This document shows, one piece after another, positions 8,710 to 17,528 of a stretch of 64,000 bases of DNA. The notes beneath the pieces were generated by a model. That model was given only the letters and a program-made list of their open reading frames with translations, had not been told where the DNA came from and did not search any database. The translations under genes were made by a program, and so were the position numbers. Within the stretch, counting starts at the first letter, position 1, and every line of letters starts with the position of its first letter. The stretch covers positions 1 to 64,000 of the forward strand of contig NZ_JAELYA010000008.1 of assembly GCF_017589465.1 (NCBI RefSeq). Reading direction: 5' to 3'. The stretch comes from Pseudomonas schmalbachii (GTDB taxonomy: Bacteria; Pseudomonadota; Gammaproteobacteria; Pseudomonadales; Pseudomonadaceae).

Positions 8710-8808
8710 GTAGGGTGGAAAACCGCGAAGCGGATGGCCGCCCCGCGTTTCCACCGATGGAGTCTTGCAGAAGGGCAAGGTGGACAAGCTTCGCGTTGTC
8801 CACCCTAC
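8710..8808. repeat. GTAG-foot palindromic repeat, family B
   Basis: The outer ends GTAGGGTGG (8710) and CCACCCTAC (ending 8808) are exact reverse complements. Two inner hairpins are present: GGTGGAAA...TTTCCACC at 8715-8754 and GGTGGACAA...TTGTCCACC at 8779-8804. It starts four bases after the M23 peptidase stop. The same sequence type recurs inside the composite element at 17744-17776. Confidence 0.8.
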
Positions 8809-8834
8809 GCACTACGTGGCCGGGCCAGAATTCG

Positions 8835-8909
8835 CGTAGGTTGGTGCTGAACGCAGTGAAGCCCAACGATGGCGATGTTGGGCTTCGCGTTGCTCAGCGC
8901 CAACCTACG
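8835..8909. repeat. REPIN-type repeat, family A (copy 3)
   Basis: The left arm CGTAGGTTGGTGCTGAACGC starts at 8835 and the right arm ends CCAACCTACG at 8909, with a short central loop around GATGGCGATG. It lies in the convergent gap between the M23 peptidase and the CBS-domain membrane protein, back to back with a family B element. Confidence 0.87.
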
Positions 8910-8941
8910 GTGGGCATTGCCGCCCGTAGGAACGGCAGGCG

Positions 8942-10282
8942 TCAGTCCAGCTTGACCACCTTGGCGAGCACGATCTTCGGGCCCTTCATCTTCTTCACGA
9001 TGATGCGCAGGCCCTCGGTTTCCAGCACTTCTTCCTCTTCCGGCACGCGCTTCAGGCTGTCGTAGACCAGCCCGGCCAGGGTGTCCGCCTCGACGTGGTC
9101 GAGGTCGATGCCAAGCAGGCGTTCCAGCTTGAACAGCGGGGTATCGCCGCGCACCAGCAGCTTGCCCGGCTGGTAGGCGAGGATGCCGCGCTCGGCCTTG
9201 CGGTGTTCGTCCTGGATGTCGCCGACCAGCACTTCCAGCACGTCTTCCATGGTCAGGTAGCCGATCACCTTGTGGTCGGCCTCCTCGACCAGGGCGAAGT
9301 GCGAGCCGCCCTGGCGGAACTGTTCGAGCAGGCTCGACAGCGGCATGTGCTTGGTCACCAGTTCCAGCGGGTGGGTCAGCTCATCGAGGTCGAAGGACTC
9401 CGGCAGGCTGTCCAGCGCGGTCAGCGCCAGCAGCAGGTCCTTGATGTGCAGCAGGCCAATGAACTCGCCCCTGGCGCTGTCGAAAACCGGGTAGCGGCTG
9501 TACTTGTGGCGGCGGATGGTTGCCAGGATCTCGTCCAGCGGCGCGCTGCGCTCCAGGTACACCAGGTCCTCGCGGGAGTTGGCCCAGTCCACCACTTCCA
9601 GTTCGCCGAGCTCGACCGCCGAGGCCAGCACACGCATGCCCTGGTCGCTGGGGTCATGGGCGCGGCTGGAGTGCAGGATCAGCTTCAGCTCGTCGCGGCT
9701 GTAGTGGTGCTCGTGGTGCGGCCCCGGTTCGCCCTGGCCGGCGATCTTCAGGATGGTGTTGGCGCTGGCGTTGAGCAGGTAGATGGCCGGGTACATCAGC
9801 CAGTAGAACAGGTACAGCGGCGCCGCGGTCCACAGCGACAGCAGCTCGGGCTTGCGGATCGCCCAGGACTTGGGCGCCAGCTCGCCGACCACGATGTGCA
9901 GGTAGGAAATGATGAAGAACGCGGTGAAGAACGAGATCCCGTGGATGATCTCTTGCGATTGAATGCCGACGGCAGCCAGCAGCGGTTCGAGCAGTTCGGC
10001 GAAGGCCGGCTCGCCGACCCAGCCGAGGCCGAGGGAGGCCAGGGTGATACCGAGCTGGCAGGCGGAAAGATAGGCGTCGAGCTGGTTGTGCACCTTGCGC
10101 AGGATGGTGCCGCGCCAGCCGTGCTGTTTGGCGATGGTCTCCACGCGGGTAGAGCGCAGCTTGACCATGGCGAACTCGGCGGCCACGAAGAAGCCGTTGA
10201 GCAGGACGAGGAAAAGGGCGAAGAGAATAAGGCCGAAATCGGCGAAATAAGTCAGGAAGGAGCTACTAGGGGAAGGGTCCAT
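8942..10282 (-). CDS. CNNM/CorC (HlyC) family membrane protein with CBS domains
   Basis: A 446-aa inner-membrane protein. Residues 10-200 are a DUF21/CNNM transmembrane domain (FGLILFALFLVLLNGFFVAA and later helices). Next is a tandem CBS pair (around IRRHKYSRYPVFD and IGYLTMEDVLEVLVGDI). The C-terminal 80 residues form the CorC_HlyC transporter-associated domain (DTPLFKLERLLGIDLD). Family members are implicated in magnesium or cobalt efflux or resistance; the older hemolysin label is not supported by mechanism. The gene is downstream of phoR on the same strand, 106 bases away. Substrate is inferred only from family. Confidence 0.88.
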   Translation of the reverse strand: MDPSPSSSFLTYFADFGLILFALFLVLLNGFFVAAEFAMVKLRSTRVETIAKQHGWRGTILRKVHNQLDAYLSACQLGITLASLGLGWVGEPAFAELLEPLLAAVGIQSQEIIHGISFFTAFFIISYLHIVVGELAPKSWAIRKPELLSLWTAAPLYLFYWLMYPAIYLLNASANTILKIAGQGEPGPHHEHHYSRDELKLILHSSRAHDPSDQGMRVLASAVELGELEVVDWANSREDLVYLERSAPLDEILATIRRHKYSRYPVFDSARGEFIGLLHIKDLLLALTALDSLPESFDLDELTHPLELVTKHMPLSSLLEQFRQGGSHFALVEEADHKVIGYLTMEDVLEVLVGDIQDEHRKAERGILAYQPGKLLVRGDTPLFKLERLLGIDLDHVEADTLAGLVYDSLKRVPEEEEVLETEGLRIIVKKMKGPKIVLAKVVKLD

Positions 10283-10331
10283 GGTTGTGTTGTGTGGTTG
10301 AAGGAGCAGCTAAGAATGCGGGCAGCGGACG

Positions 10332-10370
10332 GCGCTGGCAAGTCTGCAGGTGTTGCAGGACTTGCAGCGC
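10332..10370 (-). other. Hairpin downstream of phoR
   Basis: GCGCTGGCAAGTCTGCA at 10332 pairs imperfectly with TGCAGGACTTGCAGCGC ending at 10370. It lies just after the phoR stop on the minus strand and before the CBS-domain gene. There is no T run, so it may be a Rho-assisted terminator or a 3' stabilising stem. Confidence 0.5.
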
Positions 10371-10388
10371 GCCGCGCCGGGCGTGGTT

Positions 10389-11693
10389 TCAGGCGCGGTC
10401 TTCCAGTTGTGTCGGCGGGAAGTGGCAGACGAAGCTGCTGCCCTTGCCGACCACGCTGGCGATGTCCAGGGTCGCGCGGTGGCGCATCAGCACGTGCTTG
10501 ACGATGGCCAGGCCGAGACCGGTGCCGCCGGTGTTCGCCGCGCGGCTGGAGTCCACCCGGTAGAAGCGTTCGGTCAGGCGCGGCAGGTGCTTGGCCTCGA
10601 TGCCGATGCCGCTGTCCTGCACGGCCATGTGTGCGCCCTGCTCGTCGGCCCACCAGCGAATGCGGATCTCGCCCTCGTCCGGGGTGTATTTCACTGCGTT
10701 GAACACCAGGTTGGAGAAGGCGCTGCGCAGCTCGGCCTCGCTGCCCTTGATCCGCACCTTCGGGTCGGCCTCCAGGCTGATGCGGTGGTTGCGCGCGCCG
10801 GACAGCGCCTGGGCGTCGTTGCGGATCGTCAGCAGCAGGAGATCGACGGCGACCGGCTTGTTGTCGGCCGGATAATCCGTGGCATCCAGCTTGGCCAGCA
10901 GCAGCAGGTCGTTGAGCAGGCTCTGCATGCGCCCGGCCTGCTGCTGCATCTGCTGCAGCGCGCGGGCCCAGCGCGGGTTGATGTTCTCGGCGTTGTCGAG
11001 CAGGGTCTCCAGGTAGCCGGCGATCACCGTCAGCGGCGTGCGCAGCTCGTGGGAGACGTTGGCGACGAAGTCCTTGCGCATCTGCGCCAACTGGTGCACC
11101 TGGGTCACGTCGCGGGCCAGCATCAGGTGATCGCGTTGGCCGTAGAGGGTGATCTGGATCTGCAGGCGCAGATGTTCGTTGATCGGCGAGGGCAGCTCCA
11201 GCGGCTCGCGATAGTCCTCGGCGGCGAAGTATTCCTTGAAGCGCGGATGGCGCACCAGGTTGTACACCGGCTGGCCGATGTCCTGCGGGCTCTTCAGACC
11301 CAGCAGGCGCTCCGCGGCGGGGTTCCAGGACTCCAGGTTGCCGTCGCTGTCGAGCATGACGATGGCGTCGCGCAGCGAGGCGGTGGATTCTTCCATGCGG
11401 TTGATCACCGACTGCAGGTGGCCGCGCACGCGCTGGTTGCCGCGCTGCAGGCGATAGATGCTGTCGAACACCTCGCCCCAGAGCCCGTGGCTGTGCGGCG
11501 GTTCTTCATCCTGCTGGTGGGTGTTGAGCCAGTGGTAGAGGCGTTGCAGCTGGCGCAGGGTCCAGCCGAGGTAGATGGCCAGGCCGATCGCCAGGGCCCA
11601 GCCGTAGTGGCCGGTGAGCAGGCCGACCAGCAGGGAGCCGGCCAGCACCAGCAGCAGGTGAAGCAGCAGCGCTCCACGCCAATCTTGATTCAC
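10389..11693 (-). CDS. phoR: Phosphate regulon sensor histidine kinase PhoR
   Basis: A 434-aa membrane histidine kinase that phosphorylates PhoB when phosphate is low. Two N-terminal membrane helices (residues 8-45) are followed by a HAMP-like linker, a PAS domain (IVMLDSDGNLESWNPAAE, about 110-180) and the HisKA phospho-acceptor motif FVANVSHELRTP with H215. The catalytic domain carries the N box (FSNLVFNAVKYTP), DSGIGI and GTGLGLAIVKH. It starts with GTG at 11693 and follows phoB after 43 bases. It has no large periplasmic sensor, consistent with sensing through PstSCAB-PhoU. Confidence 0.96.
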   Translation of the reverse strand: MNQDWRGALLLHLLLVLAGSLLVGLLTGHYGWALAIGLAIYLGWTLRQLQRLYHWLNTHQQDEEPPHSHGLWGEVFDSIYRLQRGNQRVRGHLQSVINRMEESTASLRDAIVMLDSDGNLESWNPAAERLLGLKSPQDIGQPVYNLVRHPRFKEYFAAEDYREPLELPSPINEHLRLQIQITLYGQRDHLMLARDVTQVHQLAQMRKDFVANVSHELRTPLTVIAGYLETLLDNAENINPRWARALQQMQQQAGRMQSLLNDLLLLAKLDATDYPADNKPVAVDLLLLTIRNDAQALSGARNHRISLEADPKVRIKGSEAELRSAFSNLVFNAVKYTPDEGEIRIRWWADEQGAHMAVQDSGIGIEAKHLPRLTERFYRVDSSRAANTGGTGLGLAIVKHVLMRHRATLDIASVVGKGSSFVCHFPPTQLEDRA

Positions 11694-11736
11694 GACGGCT
11701 TGCGTCCTGTTCCTTGTGAGCGTTCCGTGGGGCTGG

Positions 11737-12426
11737 TCAGCCCTTGGTGGAGAAACGATAGCCGGTTCCGCGCACCGTCTGTACCAGGTTCTCGTAGGCC
11801 TCGCCGAGCGCCTTGCGCAGGCGGCGGATGTGCACGTCGACGGTACGTTCCTCGACGTATACGTTGCCGCCCCACACCTGGTCGAGCAACTGGCCGCGAG
11901 TATAGGCGCGCTCCTGGTGGGTCATGAAGAACTGCAGCAGGCGGTATTCGGTCGGGCCCATCTCCGCCGGGCGGCCGTCGATGGTCACGCGGTGGCTGAC
12001 CGGGTCGAGCAGCAGGCCGCCCACCTCGATCGGCGTCTCGCTGTCGCCGGCACCGGCGCGGCGCAGCACGGCCTTCAGGCGGGCGACCAGTTCGCGTGGC
12101 GAGAACGGCTTGGTGATGTAGTCGTCGGCGCCGACTTCCAGCCCCTGGATCTTGTTGTCCTCTTCGCCCTTGGCGGTGAGCATGATGATCGGGATGTTGT
12201 CGGTCAGCTCGTCGCGCTTGAGGCGGCGGGCCAGCTCGATGCCGGAGGTACCGGGGAGCATCCAGTCGAGCAGGATCAGGTCCGGCTTGCGATCGACGAT
12301 GGCCGCGTGCGCCTGCGGCGCGCTATCCGCCTCAAGGCATTCGTAGCCGGCCATTTCCAGCGCCACGGCGATCATCTCGCGAATCGGCGCTTCGTCGTCA
12401 ACGATGAGAATTGTCTTGCCAACCAT
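11737..12426 (-). CDS. phoB: Phosphate regulon response regulator PhoB
   Basis: A 229-aa OmpR-type response regulator that activates Pho-box promoters. The receiver domain has the acidic pair D10-D11, phospho-acceptor D54 (ILLDWMLPG), T83 region (IMLTAKG) and the conserved lysine in ITKPF. The C-terminal winged helix contains the recognition segment [18 protein letters not shown]. The start ATG is preceded by GAGGCACC. A Pho box lies 50-66 bases upstream, so the gene is autoregulated. It is the partner of the adjacent phoR and the regulator of the pst genes in this window. Confidence 0.97.
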   Translation of the reverse strand: MVGKTILIVDDEAPIREMIAVALEMAGYECLEADSAPQAHAAIVDRKPDLILLDWMLPGTSGIELARRLKRDELTDNIPIIMLTAKGEEDNKIQGLEVGADDYITKPFSPRELVARLKAVLRRAGAGDSETPIEVGGLLLDPVSHRVTIDGRPAEMGPTEYRLLQFFMTHQERAYTRGQLLDQVWGGNVYVEERTVDVHIRRLRKALGEAYENLVQTVRGTGYRFSTKG

Positions 12427-12474
12427 GCTGGTGCCTCGAGATTCCTGTCTTGCGCCGCATTAGATAACGAAATT

Positions 12475-12492
12475 ATTGCAGCTATGTGACAT
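12475..12492 (-). promoter_or_regulatory. Pho box upstream of phoB
   Basis: On the minus strand the sequence reads ATGTCAC-ATAG-CTGCAAT, a good 7-4-7 PhoB site. It lies about 50 bases before the phoB start codon and supports autoregulation. Confidence 0.8.
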
Positions 12493-12721
12493 GCCTGTGC
12501 TAGACGCGTTGCCGGCCGGCGCGGAGCAGATGCCTCGACTATGCTGATGGGGCGCCAGCCGGCCGTACCAGGCTGGCCAGAGGTCGCCGGCGTTCGCCGC
12601 GACATTTCCTGCATGACGTTCGCGTGCGCTGTCGATGCAGTCCTGACTGGTACTCCTGCTCGTGGATGCCCGGCCTTGCGATTCCGCCCGCGTCATTCCA
12701 TTTCTCCAGAGGAGATCGACG

Positions 12722-13093
12722 ATGAAGATCAGATACCTGGCATTGGCCATGGGCCTGATGCTGCCTGTGCTGGCAGCGCATGCCGATGAGCCGGCGACGG
12801 TCAAGGATGGCGTGCTGGTCGATGCCAAGGGCATGACGCTGTACACCTTCGACAAGGACAGCGGTGGCAAGTCCGCGTGCAACGGTCAGTGCGCGGCGAA
12901 CTGGCCGCCGCTGGTGGCCGCCGAGGGAGCCAAGGCCGACGATGACGACTGGACCGTCGTCACCCGCGACGATGGCGGCAAGCAGTGGGCGTATTACGGC
13001 AAGCCCCTGTACACCTTCATTCAGGACAAGAAACCCGGCGATGTAACGGGTGACGGCAAGATGGGCGTCTGGCACGTCGCCAAGCCGCAGTAA
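12722..13093 (+). CDS. Small secreted protein, COG4315 / secreted-repeat family
   Basis: A 123-aa exported protein of unknown function. Signal peptide MKIRYLALAMGLMLPVLAAHA is followed by two short repeats of the lipoprotein/secreted-repeat family: LVDAKGMTLYTFDKDSGGKSAC at about 34-55 and YGKPLYTFIQDKKPGDVTGDG at about 95-115. The CNGQCAANWPPL motif between them is diagnostic of the family. GAGGAG lies nine bases before the ATG. It is divergent from phoB and convergent with ubiA. The family occurs widely in the proteobacterial envelope, without an established role that I know of. Confidence 0.85.
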   Translation: MKIRYLALAMGLMLPVLAAHADEPATVKDGVLVDAKGMTLYTFDKDSGGKSACNGQCAANWPPLVAAEGAKADDDDWTVVTRDDGGKQWAYYGKPLYTFIQDKKPGDVTGDGKMGVWHVAKPQ

Positions 13094-13159
13094 GCGGACG
13101 GTGCGAACCATTCCCCAACACTTTTGGTCCCGCCTTGCGGCACGTCGCCGGCGCCCGGT

Positions 13160-14050
13160 TTACCGCAGCGCGTAGTCGGCGACGATGCCGATGAAGATCG
13201 CCAGCCCCGCCCAGTGATTGTGCAGGAATGCCTTGAAGCAGGCCTGCGGATCGCGCGTGCGGGTCGACCAGGCTTCCCAGGCGAAGCATCCCGCTGCCAC
13301 TGCCAGGCTGGCGTAGAAATAGCCGCCCAGTTCGAAGCGATTGCCGGCCAGGACCAGCAGCAGCAGGGTCAGGCCCTGCAGGCTGCCGATGATCAGGCGG
13401 TCGGCGTCGCCGAAGAGGATCGCGGTGGATTTCATGCCGATCTTCAGGTCGTCCTCGCGGTCGGTCATCGCGTAGTAGGTGTCGTAGGCCACCGTCCACA
13501 GCACATTGGCGAAGAACAGCAGCCACGCCGCTGCCGGCAGCTCGCCGCGCTCGGCGGTGAAGGCCATCGGCATGCCCCAGGAGAAGGCCGCGCCGAGCAC
13601 CACCTGCGGGTAGTAGGTGTAGCGCTTCATGAACGGATAGAGCGCCGCCACCGCCGCACCGCCGAACGACAGCCAGATGGTCGGCGCATTGGTGCACAGG
13701 ACCAAGGCGAAGCTGGCGGCGAGCAGGATGGCGAAGGTGATCCAGGCCTCGCGCACGCTGATCTTGCCGGTGGCCAGCGGACGCGCCTTGGTGCGTGCGA
13801 CATGGCCGTCGAAGTTGCGGTCGGCGAAGTCGTTGATCACGCAGCCGGCCGCGCGCATCAGTACCACGCCGAGCACGAAGATCACCAGGTTCTTCGCATC
13901 CGGCACGCCCTCGGCGGCGATCCACAGCGCCCACAAGGTAGGCCACAGCAGCAGGTAGATGCCGATCGGCTTGTCCATCCGCATCAGCTGGAGGAAGTCC
14001 CAGGCGCGGGGGTGCAGGCGGGCGAGCGGTTTGATCAGGGTGGCGAACAT
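13160..14050 (-). CDS. ubiA: 4-hydroxybenzoate octaprenyltransferase
   Basis: A 296-aa integral membrane prenyltransferase that attaches the polyprenyl chain to 4-hydroxybenzoate in ubiquinone synthesis. The first aspartate-rich motif NDFADRNFD is at residues 73-81 and the second lies in [15 protein letters not shown]. Multiple hydrophobic helices cover the rest, and the length is standard. It follows ubiC with a 27-base gap, so the product of UbiC (4-hydroxybenzoate) is its substrate. PAO1 counterpart PA5358 (from memory). Confidence 0.96.
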   Translation of the reverse strand: MFATLIKPLARLHPRAWDFLQLMRMDKPIGIYLLLWPTLWALWIAAEGVPDAKNLVIFVLGVVLMRAAGCVINDFADRNFDGHVARTKARPLATGKISVREAWITFAILLAASFALVLCTNAPTIWLSFGGAAVAALYPFMKRYTYYPQVVLGAAFSWGMPMAFTAERGELPAAAWLLFFANVLWTVAYDTYYAMTDREDDLKIGMKSTAILFGDADRLIIGSLQGLTLLLLVLAGNRFELGGYFYASLAVAAGCFAWEAWSTRTRDPQACFKAFLHNHWAGLAIFIGIVADYALR

Positions 14051-14077
14051 GAGTGGTCTCCGGCTTCGGCCGGGCGA

Positions 14078-14626
14078 TTATACGGCGTCCAGCTGTTGCC
14101 AGAAGGCCGGCAGGAATACCTCGGCGACCAGCACGCCGAGACTGCCGCGGGAGAAGCACGAGCGACGCCCCCACAGGCGCTCGCTGCGCACCGTCGGCGG
14201 CAGGCAGGCGGCCGGGTAGCGGCAGACTTCGATGGCGCCGCGATGGAAGGCGCGGTCGCTGAACAGCAGTTCGCCGAGCGAGCGGCTGCCGAGCAGGCTG
14301 AGATCGAAGCCGGAGCCTTCCAGCGCGCTGCGGGCGGCGACGCTGCGGGCGAACACCCAGGGCTGGCCGCGGCCATGCAGGTAGACCTCGCGCACCCAGC
14401 CCTGGCTGCCGTCGGCCACGCCGAGGGCGGCGCACTCGTCCGGACGCAGGCGGTGCCAGCCTTCCGCCAGCGGTTCGACGGCGAAGGTGCCATCGGACTG
14501 GGCTGTGAGGCGGCGGGTCAGCGAGCCCTGGTCGAACAGCCAGTCGAGAACGCTGGCGGGCGGTGCGGGGTGCAACTGGGCGGCGGTGAGCCAGCGTGGC
14601 GGATGGATCAGGGCGGCGTCGGGCAC
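14078..14626 (-). CDS. ubiC: Chorismate pyruvate-lyase
   Basis: About 182 aa. It converts chorismate to 4-hydroxybenzoate plus pyruvate, the first committed step of ubiquinone synthesis. Family motifs visible are GSLTRRL near the N-terminus, WVREVYLHG, ARSV, LGELLFSD and the C-terminal GRRSCFSRG....LVAEVFLP. The GTG at 14626 (MPDAALIHPPRWL) is chosen because it gives the usual family length. The open frame continues upstream by 48 codons, but that stretch is Cys/Arg-rich and unlike the family. It is in an operon with ubiA, divergent from rubA1. Confidence 0.92.
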   Translation of the reverse strand: MPDAALIHPPRWLTAAQLHPAPPASVLDWLFDQGSLTRRLTAQSDGTFAVEPLAEGWHRLRPDECAALGVADGSQGWVREVYLHGRGQPWVFARSVAARSALEGSGFDLSLLGSRSLGELLFSDRAFHRGAIEVCRYPAACLPPTVRSERLWGRRSCFSRGSLGVLVAEVFLPAFWQQLDAV

Positions 14627-14784
14627 GGTGATGCTTGCAGGTCGGGTCGAAGCGCGCAGCTTAGCATGCCCGCGCGGGCGGCCGGTTTTGCATGATGGGC
14701 AAGGCTGCATTGCCGGTTTTCCACGCAATGGCCGGCCGGTACTTGCATGGCCGGCCCATCGCCAGTACAAAACGGGGCGAGTGC

Positions 14785-14801
14785 GGATCGTGTTGCGATC
14801 C
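14785..14801 (+). other. Small perfect hairpin before rubA1
   Basis: GGATCG pairs with CGATCC around TGTTG, 27 bases before the rubA1 start. An AT-rich ACATTATTAG follows directly and could hold a -10 element. It may be an operator or 5'-leader stem; no regulator is identified. Confidence 0.35.
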
Positions 14802-14827
14802 CGACATTATTAGAAAGGTGTTAGCCG

Positions 14828-14995
14828 ATGAAGAAGTGGCAGTGTGTGGTGTGTGGCCTGGTCTATGACGAATCCCAGGGCTGGCCGGAAGAGGGTATCG
14901 CCGCCGGTACCCGCTGGGAGGATGTCCCGGAAGACTGGCTGTGCCCGGACTGCGGCGTGGGCAAGATGGATTTCGAGATGATCGAGATCGGCTGA
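14828..14995 (+). CDS. rubA1: Rubredoxin 1
   Basis: A 55-aa iron protein with both CxxCG knuckles: CVVCG at residues 6-10 and CPDCG at 39-43. These hold a single Fe(Cys)4 centre. The conserved [10 protein letters not shown] and aromatic core residues are present. Rubredoxins of this locus pass electrons from rubredoxin reductase to alkane hydroxylase. The residue after CPDCGV is G rather than R, placing it with the electron-transfer-competent AlkG2 type rather than the Arg-insertion AlkG1 type. AAAGGTG precedes the ATG. First of three genes for this short electron chain. Confidence 0.95.
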   Translation: MKKWQCVVCGLVYDESQGWPEEGIAAGTRWEDVPEDWLCPDCGVGKMDFEMIEIG

Positions 14996-15126
14996 TCGCC
15001 CGCGTTTCCCCGATGACGGCGGCCTGGAGCCGCCGTTTTCGTTTGTGCCGCTGCCTTGGGCTTCGTACGGGCTGCAGGTATCCTCTTGCGCATTGGTTCG
15101 CGAGGCGACCCGGGGGAGGGAAGGCG

Positions 15127-15294
15127 ATGCGCAAATGGCAATGCGTGGTCTGCGGTTTCATCTATGACGAGGCGGCCGGTCTGCCGGAAGAGGGGATAGA
15201 ACCCGGCACCCCGTGGGAAGACATTCCCGCCGACTGGGTCTGCCCCGACTGCGGGGCCGGCAAGATCGACTTCGAGATGATCGAAATTTCCTGA
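15127..15294 (+). CDS. rubA2: Rubredoxin 2
   Basis: A second 55-aa rubredoxin, closely similar to the first. It has CVVCG and CPDCG iron ligands, GAGK after the second knuckle, and the shared C-terminus [10 protein letters not shown]. The ATG is preceded by GGGAGGGAAGG. The gap of 131 bases from rubA1 is long enough for its own promoter. Two intact copies in tandem, plus a reductase, are the standard Pseudomonas arrangement (PAO1 PA5351, PA5350, PA5349, from memory). Confidence 0.95.
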   Translation: MRKWQCVVCGFIYDEAAGLPEEGIEPGTPWEDIPADWVCPDCGAGKIDFEMIEIS

Positions 15295-15348
15295 TTCCCC
15301 CTCGTTCAGATTGACGACCGCCTGGTCGTCCACGAAGTGGAGAACTCG

Positions 15349-16503
15349 ATGAGTGACAATGCACCGCTGGTGATCATCGGCACCGGCCTGGCCGGCTACA
15401 CCCTGGCCCGCGAGTGGCGCAGGCTGGACAGCGAAACGCCGCTGCTGCTGATTACCGCCGACGACGGCCGCTCCTACTCCAAGCCGATGCTCTCCACCGG
15501 CTTCGCCCGCAACAAGGACGCCGACGGCCTGGCCACGGCGGAGGCCGGCGCGATGGCCGAGCAGTTGAACGCGCGCATCTTCACCCATACCCGCGTCACC
15601 GCCATCGAGCCCGATCAGCGATGCATCTGCATTGGCGAAGAACGGATCGAATACCGCGACCTGGTGCTCGCCTGGGGCGCCGACACCATTCGCGTGCCGG
15701 TGCAGGGCGATGCGCAGGATGCGATCTTCCCGATCAACGATCTCGAAGACTACGCACGCTTCCGCGCCGCCGCCGACGGCAAGCGCCGTGTGCTGCTGCT
15801 GGGCGCCGGGCTGATCGGCTGCGAGTTCGCCAACGATCTTTCCAGCGGCGGCTACCAGATCGACGTGGTGGCGCCGTGCGAGCAGGTCATGCCGGGCCTG
15901 ATCCATTCCGCCGCGGCGAGGGCCGTGCAGGCCGGACTGGAAGGTCTCGGCGTGCGCTTCCACCTTGGCCCGGTGCTGTCCAGCCTGACGCGCCGCGCGG
16001 ACGGCCTGGAAGCGCGCCTCTCCGATGGCAGCGTGGTCGAGTGCGACCTGGTGGTATCCGCGGTCGGCCTGCGCCCGCGCATCGAGGTGGCCGCCGCGGC
16101 GGGGCTGGGGGTCAACCGCGGCATCGTCGTCGACCGCCATCTGCGCACCTCCCAGCCGAACATCCATGCCCTCGGCGACTGCGCCGAAGTCGATGGCCTC
16201 AACCTGCTTTACGTCATGCCGCTGATGGCCTGCGCGCGGGCGCTGGCGCAGACCCTGGCGGGCAAGCCGACGCCGGTGGCCTACGGCCCGATGCCGGTCA
16301 CCGTGAAGACGCCGGTCTGCCCGCTGGTGGTGTCGCCGCCACCGCGCGGCAGCGAGGGTGAATGGCACGTGGAAGGCTCTGGCGCGGACCTCAAGGTGCT
16401 TTGCCGGGATACCGCTGGTCGTCTGCTCGGATATGCCCTCTGCGGCGCCGCGGTAGGCGAAAAACTCTCGTTGAACAAAGAGTTACCCGCACTTTTGGCG
16501 TAA
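15349..16503 (+). CDS. rubB: Rubredoxin--NAD(+) reductase
   Basis: A 384-aa FAD-dependent oxidoreductase that transfers electrons from NADH to the two upstream rubredoxins. The N-terminal FAD-binding Rossmann motif is [15 protein letters not shown] (residues 6-20). The second dinucleotide motif [17 protein letters not shown] is near 150 for NADH. The FAD-binding [13 protein letters not shown] motif lies near 270. The ATG at 15349 follows GTGGAGAA with correct spacing; the in-frame GTG at 15337 is part of that ribosome-binding site. The length equals the usual 384 aa. Confidence 0.95.
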   Translation: MSDNAPLVIIGTGLAGYTLAREWRRLDSETPLLLITADDGRSYSKPMLSTGFARNKDADGLATAEAGAMAEQLNARIFTHTRVTAIEPDQRCICIGEERIEYRDLVLAWGADTIRVPVQGDAQDAIFPINDLEDYARFRAAADGKRRVLLLGAGLIGCEFANDLSSGGYQIDVVAPCEQVMPGLIHSAAARAVQAGLEGLGVRFHLGPVLSSLTRRADGLEARLSDGSVVECDLVVSAVGLRPRIEVAAAAGLGVNRGIVVDRHLRTSQPNIHALGDCAEVDGLNLLYVMPLMACARALAQTLAGKPTPVAYGPMPVTVKTPVCPLVVSPPPRGSEGEWHVEGSGADLKVLCRDTAGRLLGYALCGAAVGEKLSLNKELPALLA

Positions 16504-16535
16504 ATAGCCGATTTCATGGCGGTTTTGCCTCCGGA

Positions 16536-16563
16536 TTGCCCTGGCGATTTGCCTAATGATACT
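16536..16563 (+). promoter_or_regulatory. Possible sigma70 promoter of hupA
   Basis: TTGCCC at 16536 and GATACT at 16558 are separated by 16 bases, upstream of hupA by about 145 bases. Reasonable match to the sigma70 consensus but unproven. Confidence 0.35.
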
Positions 16564-16707
16564 GGCGTGCCAGCGTCAGCCGTGCCATCCTCCTCCCGGT
16601 ATCCCGCAGCCTAGAGCCTGTAGGGCACGGCCGAGCTGTGGGGCTCCGGGCGCTGCTGGGAAGACAGCACGGACACAAAACAACAACAAACCGTCAAAGA
16701 GGCATCT

Positions 16708-16980
16708 ATGCGCAAACCTGAACTCGCCGCTGCAATTGCAGAAAAGGCTGACCTCACCAAAGACCAGGCCAACAAGGTACTGAATGCTCTGCTGGATGAG
16801 ATCACCGGAGCACTCAACCGCAAGGACAGCGTCACCCTGGTAGGTTTTGGCACCTTCGTTCAGCGCCATCGTGGCGCACGTACCGGCAAGAACCCGCAGA
16901 CCGGCCAACCGGTCAAGATCAAGGCCAGCAACACCGTCGCCTTCAAGCCGGGCAAGGCTCTCAAGGACGCAGTCAACTGA
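16708..16980 (+). CDS. hupA: HU-type DNA-binding protein, alpha-like
   Basis: A 90-aa nucleoid protein of the HU/IHF family that bends and compacts DNA. The N-terminal helical dimerisation part (MRKPELAAAIAEKADLTKDQ) is followed by the signature GFGTFVQRHRGARTGKNPQTG and the DNA-wrapping beta arm with its proline. AAAGAGG precedes the ATG. It is followed by a strong stem. PAO1 counterpart PA5348 (from memory). Confidence 0.95.
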   Translation: MRKPELAAAIAEKADLTKDQANKVLNALLDEITGALNRKDSVTLVGFGTFVQRHRGARTGKNPQTGQPVKIKASNTVAFKPGKALKDAVN

Positions 16981-16988
16981 TCGTCCCC

Positions 16989-17015
16989 GACCCGGAGCCG
17001 GCATGGCTCCGGGTC
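16989..17015 (+). terminator. Stem-loop after hupA
   Basis: GACCCGGAGCC pairs with GGCTCCGGGTC around GGCAT, starting nine bases after the hupA stop. It has no T run, so termination may be inefficient or Rho-assisted; it may also protect the mRNA 3' end. Confidence 0.6.
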
Positions 17016-17092
17016 ATCCCAACTCCCTCCCGCCTTATCGAAGTCCGGATGTAGTCGCTCCGGAAAGTCGCTACAATGCGCCGCCATCGTTC

Positions 17093-17506
17093 ATGAACTT
17101 CGAGGTTGCGCGCTTGAAATTTCGTTTTCTCCTGTGGATGCTCGGTCGCCGGATGGCCAGGGCCAGTCGCGACAATCCCGCATTCCGCGAGCAGCTCGAA
17201 GGCAAGGACCTGGTGTTCCAGCTGCATACGCTGGACGGCAAGATCGCCCGCCATTTCATCGTCAAGGACCGGCAGGTCAGCGCCCGCCGCGGCCAGCATG
17301 CGCAACCCGCCTTCGCCATCGGCTTCAAGGACGGCGCCACCGGCTTCGCCCTGATGACCGCGAAGAATGCGCAGCTGGCTTTCATGCAGGGCATCCAGAA
17401 CAAGACAATCCAGATCCAGGGCAATCCGGCGCTGGTGATCTGGTTCCAGGGGCTGGCCAAGCACCTGAAGCCCAGGAAGAAGGCAGTGGAGAAGCAGGCT
17501 GCCTGA
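17093..17506 (+). CDS. SCP2 sterol-binding domain protein
   Basis: A 137-aa cytoplasmic protein with an SCP2-like lipid-binding fold. Typical segments are FQLHTLDGKIARHFIVKDRQV, FAIGFKDGATGFALM and IQIQGNPALVIWFQGLAKHL. It is related to the UbiJ/UbiT-like SCP2 proteins involved in ubiquinone synthesis, but this short form has no assigned role that I know of. The ATG at 17093 lacks a good ribosome-binding site. A TTG at 17114 has GAGG nine bases upstream and may be the real start. It lies downstream of hupA and ahead of a large composite repeat. Confidence 0.82.
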   Translation: MNFEVARLKFRFLLWMLGRRMARASRDNPAFREQLEGKDLVFQLHTLDGKIARHFIVKDRQVSARRGQHAQPAFAIGFKDGATGFALMTAKNAQLAFMQGIQNKTIQIQGNPALVIWFQGLAKHLKPRKKAVEKQAA

Positions 17507-17528
17507 CGTTCGCCGTGGCGCGCCGCCG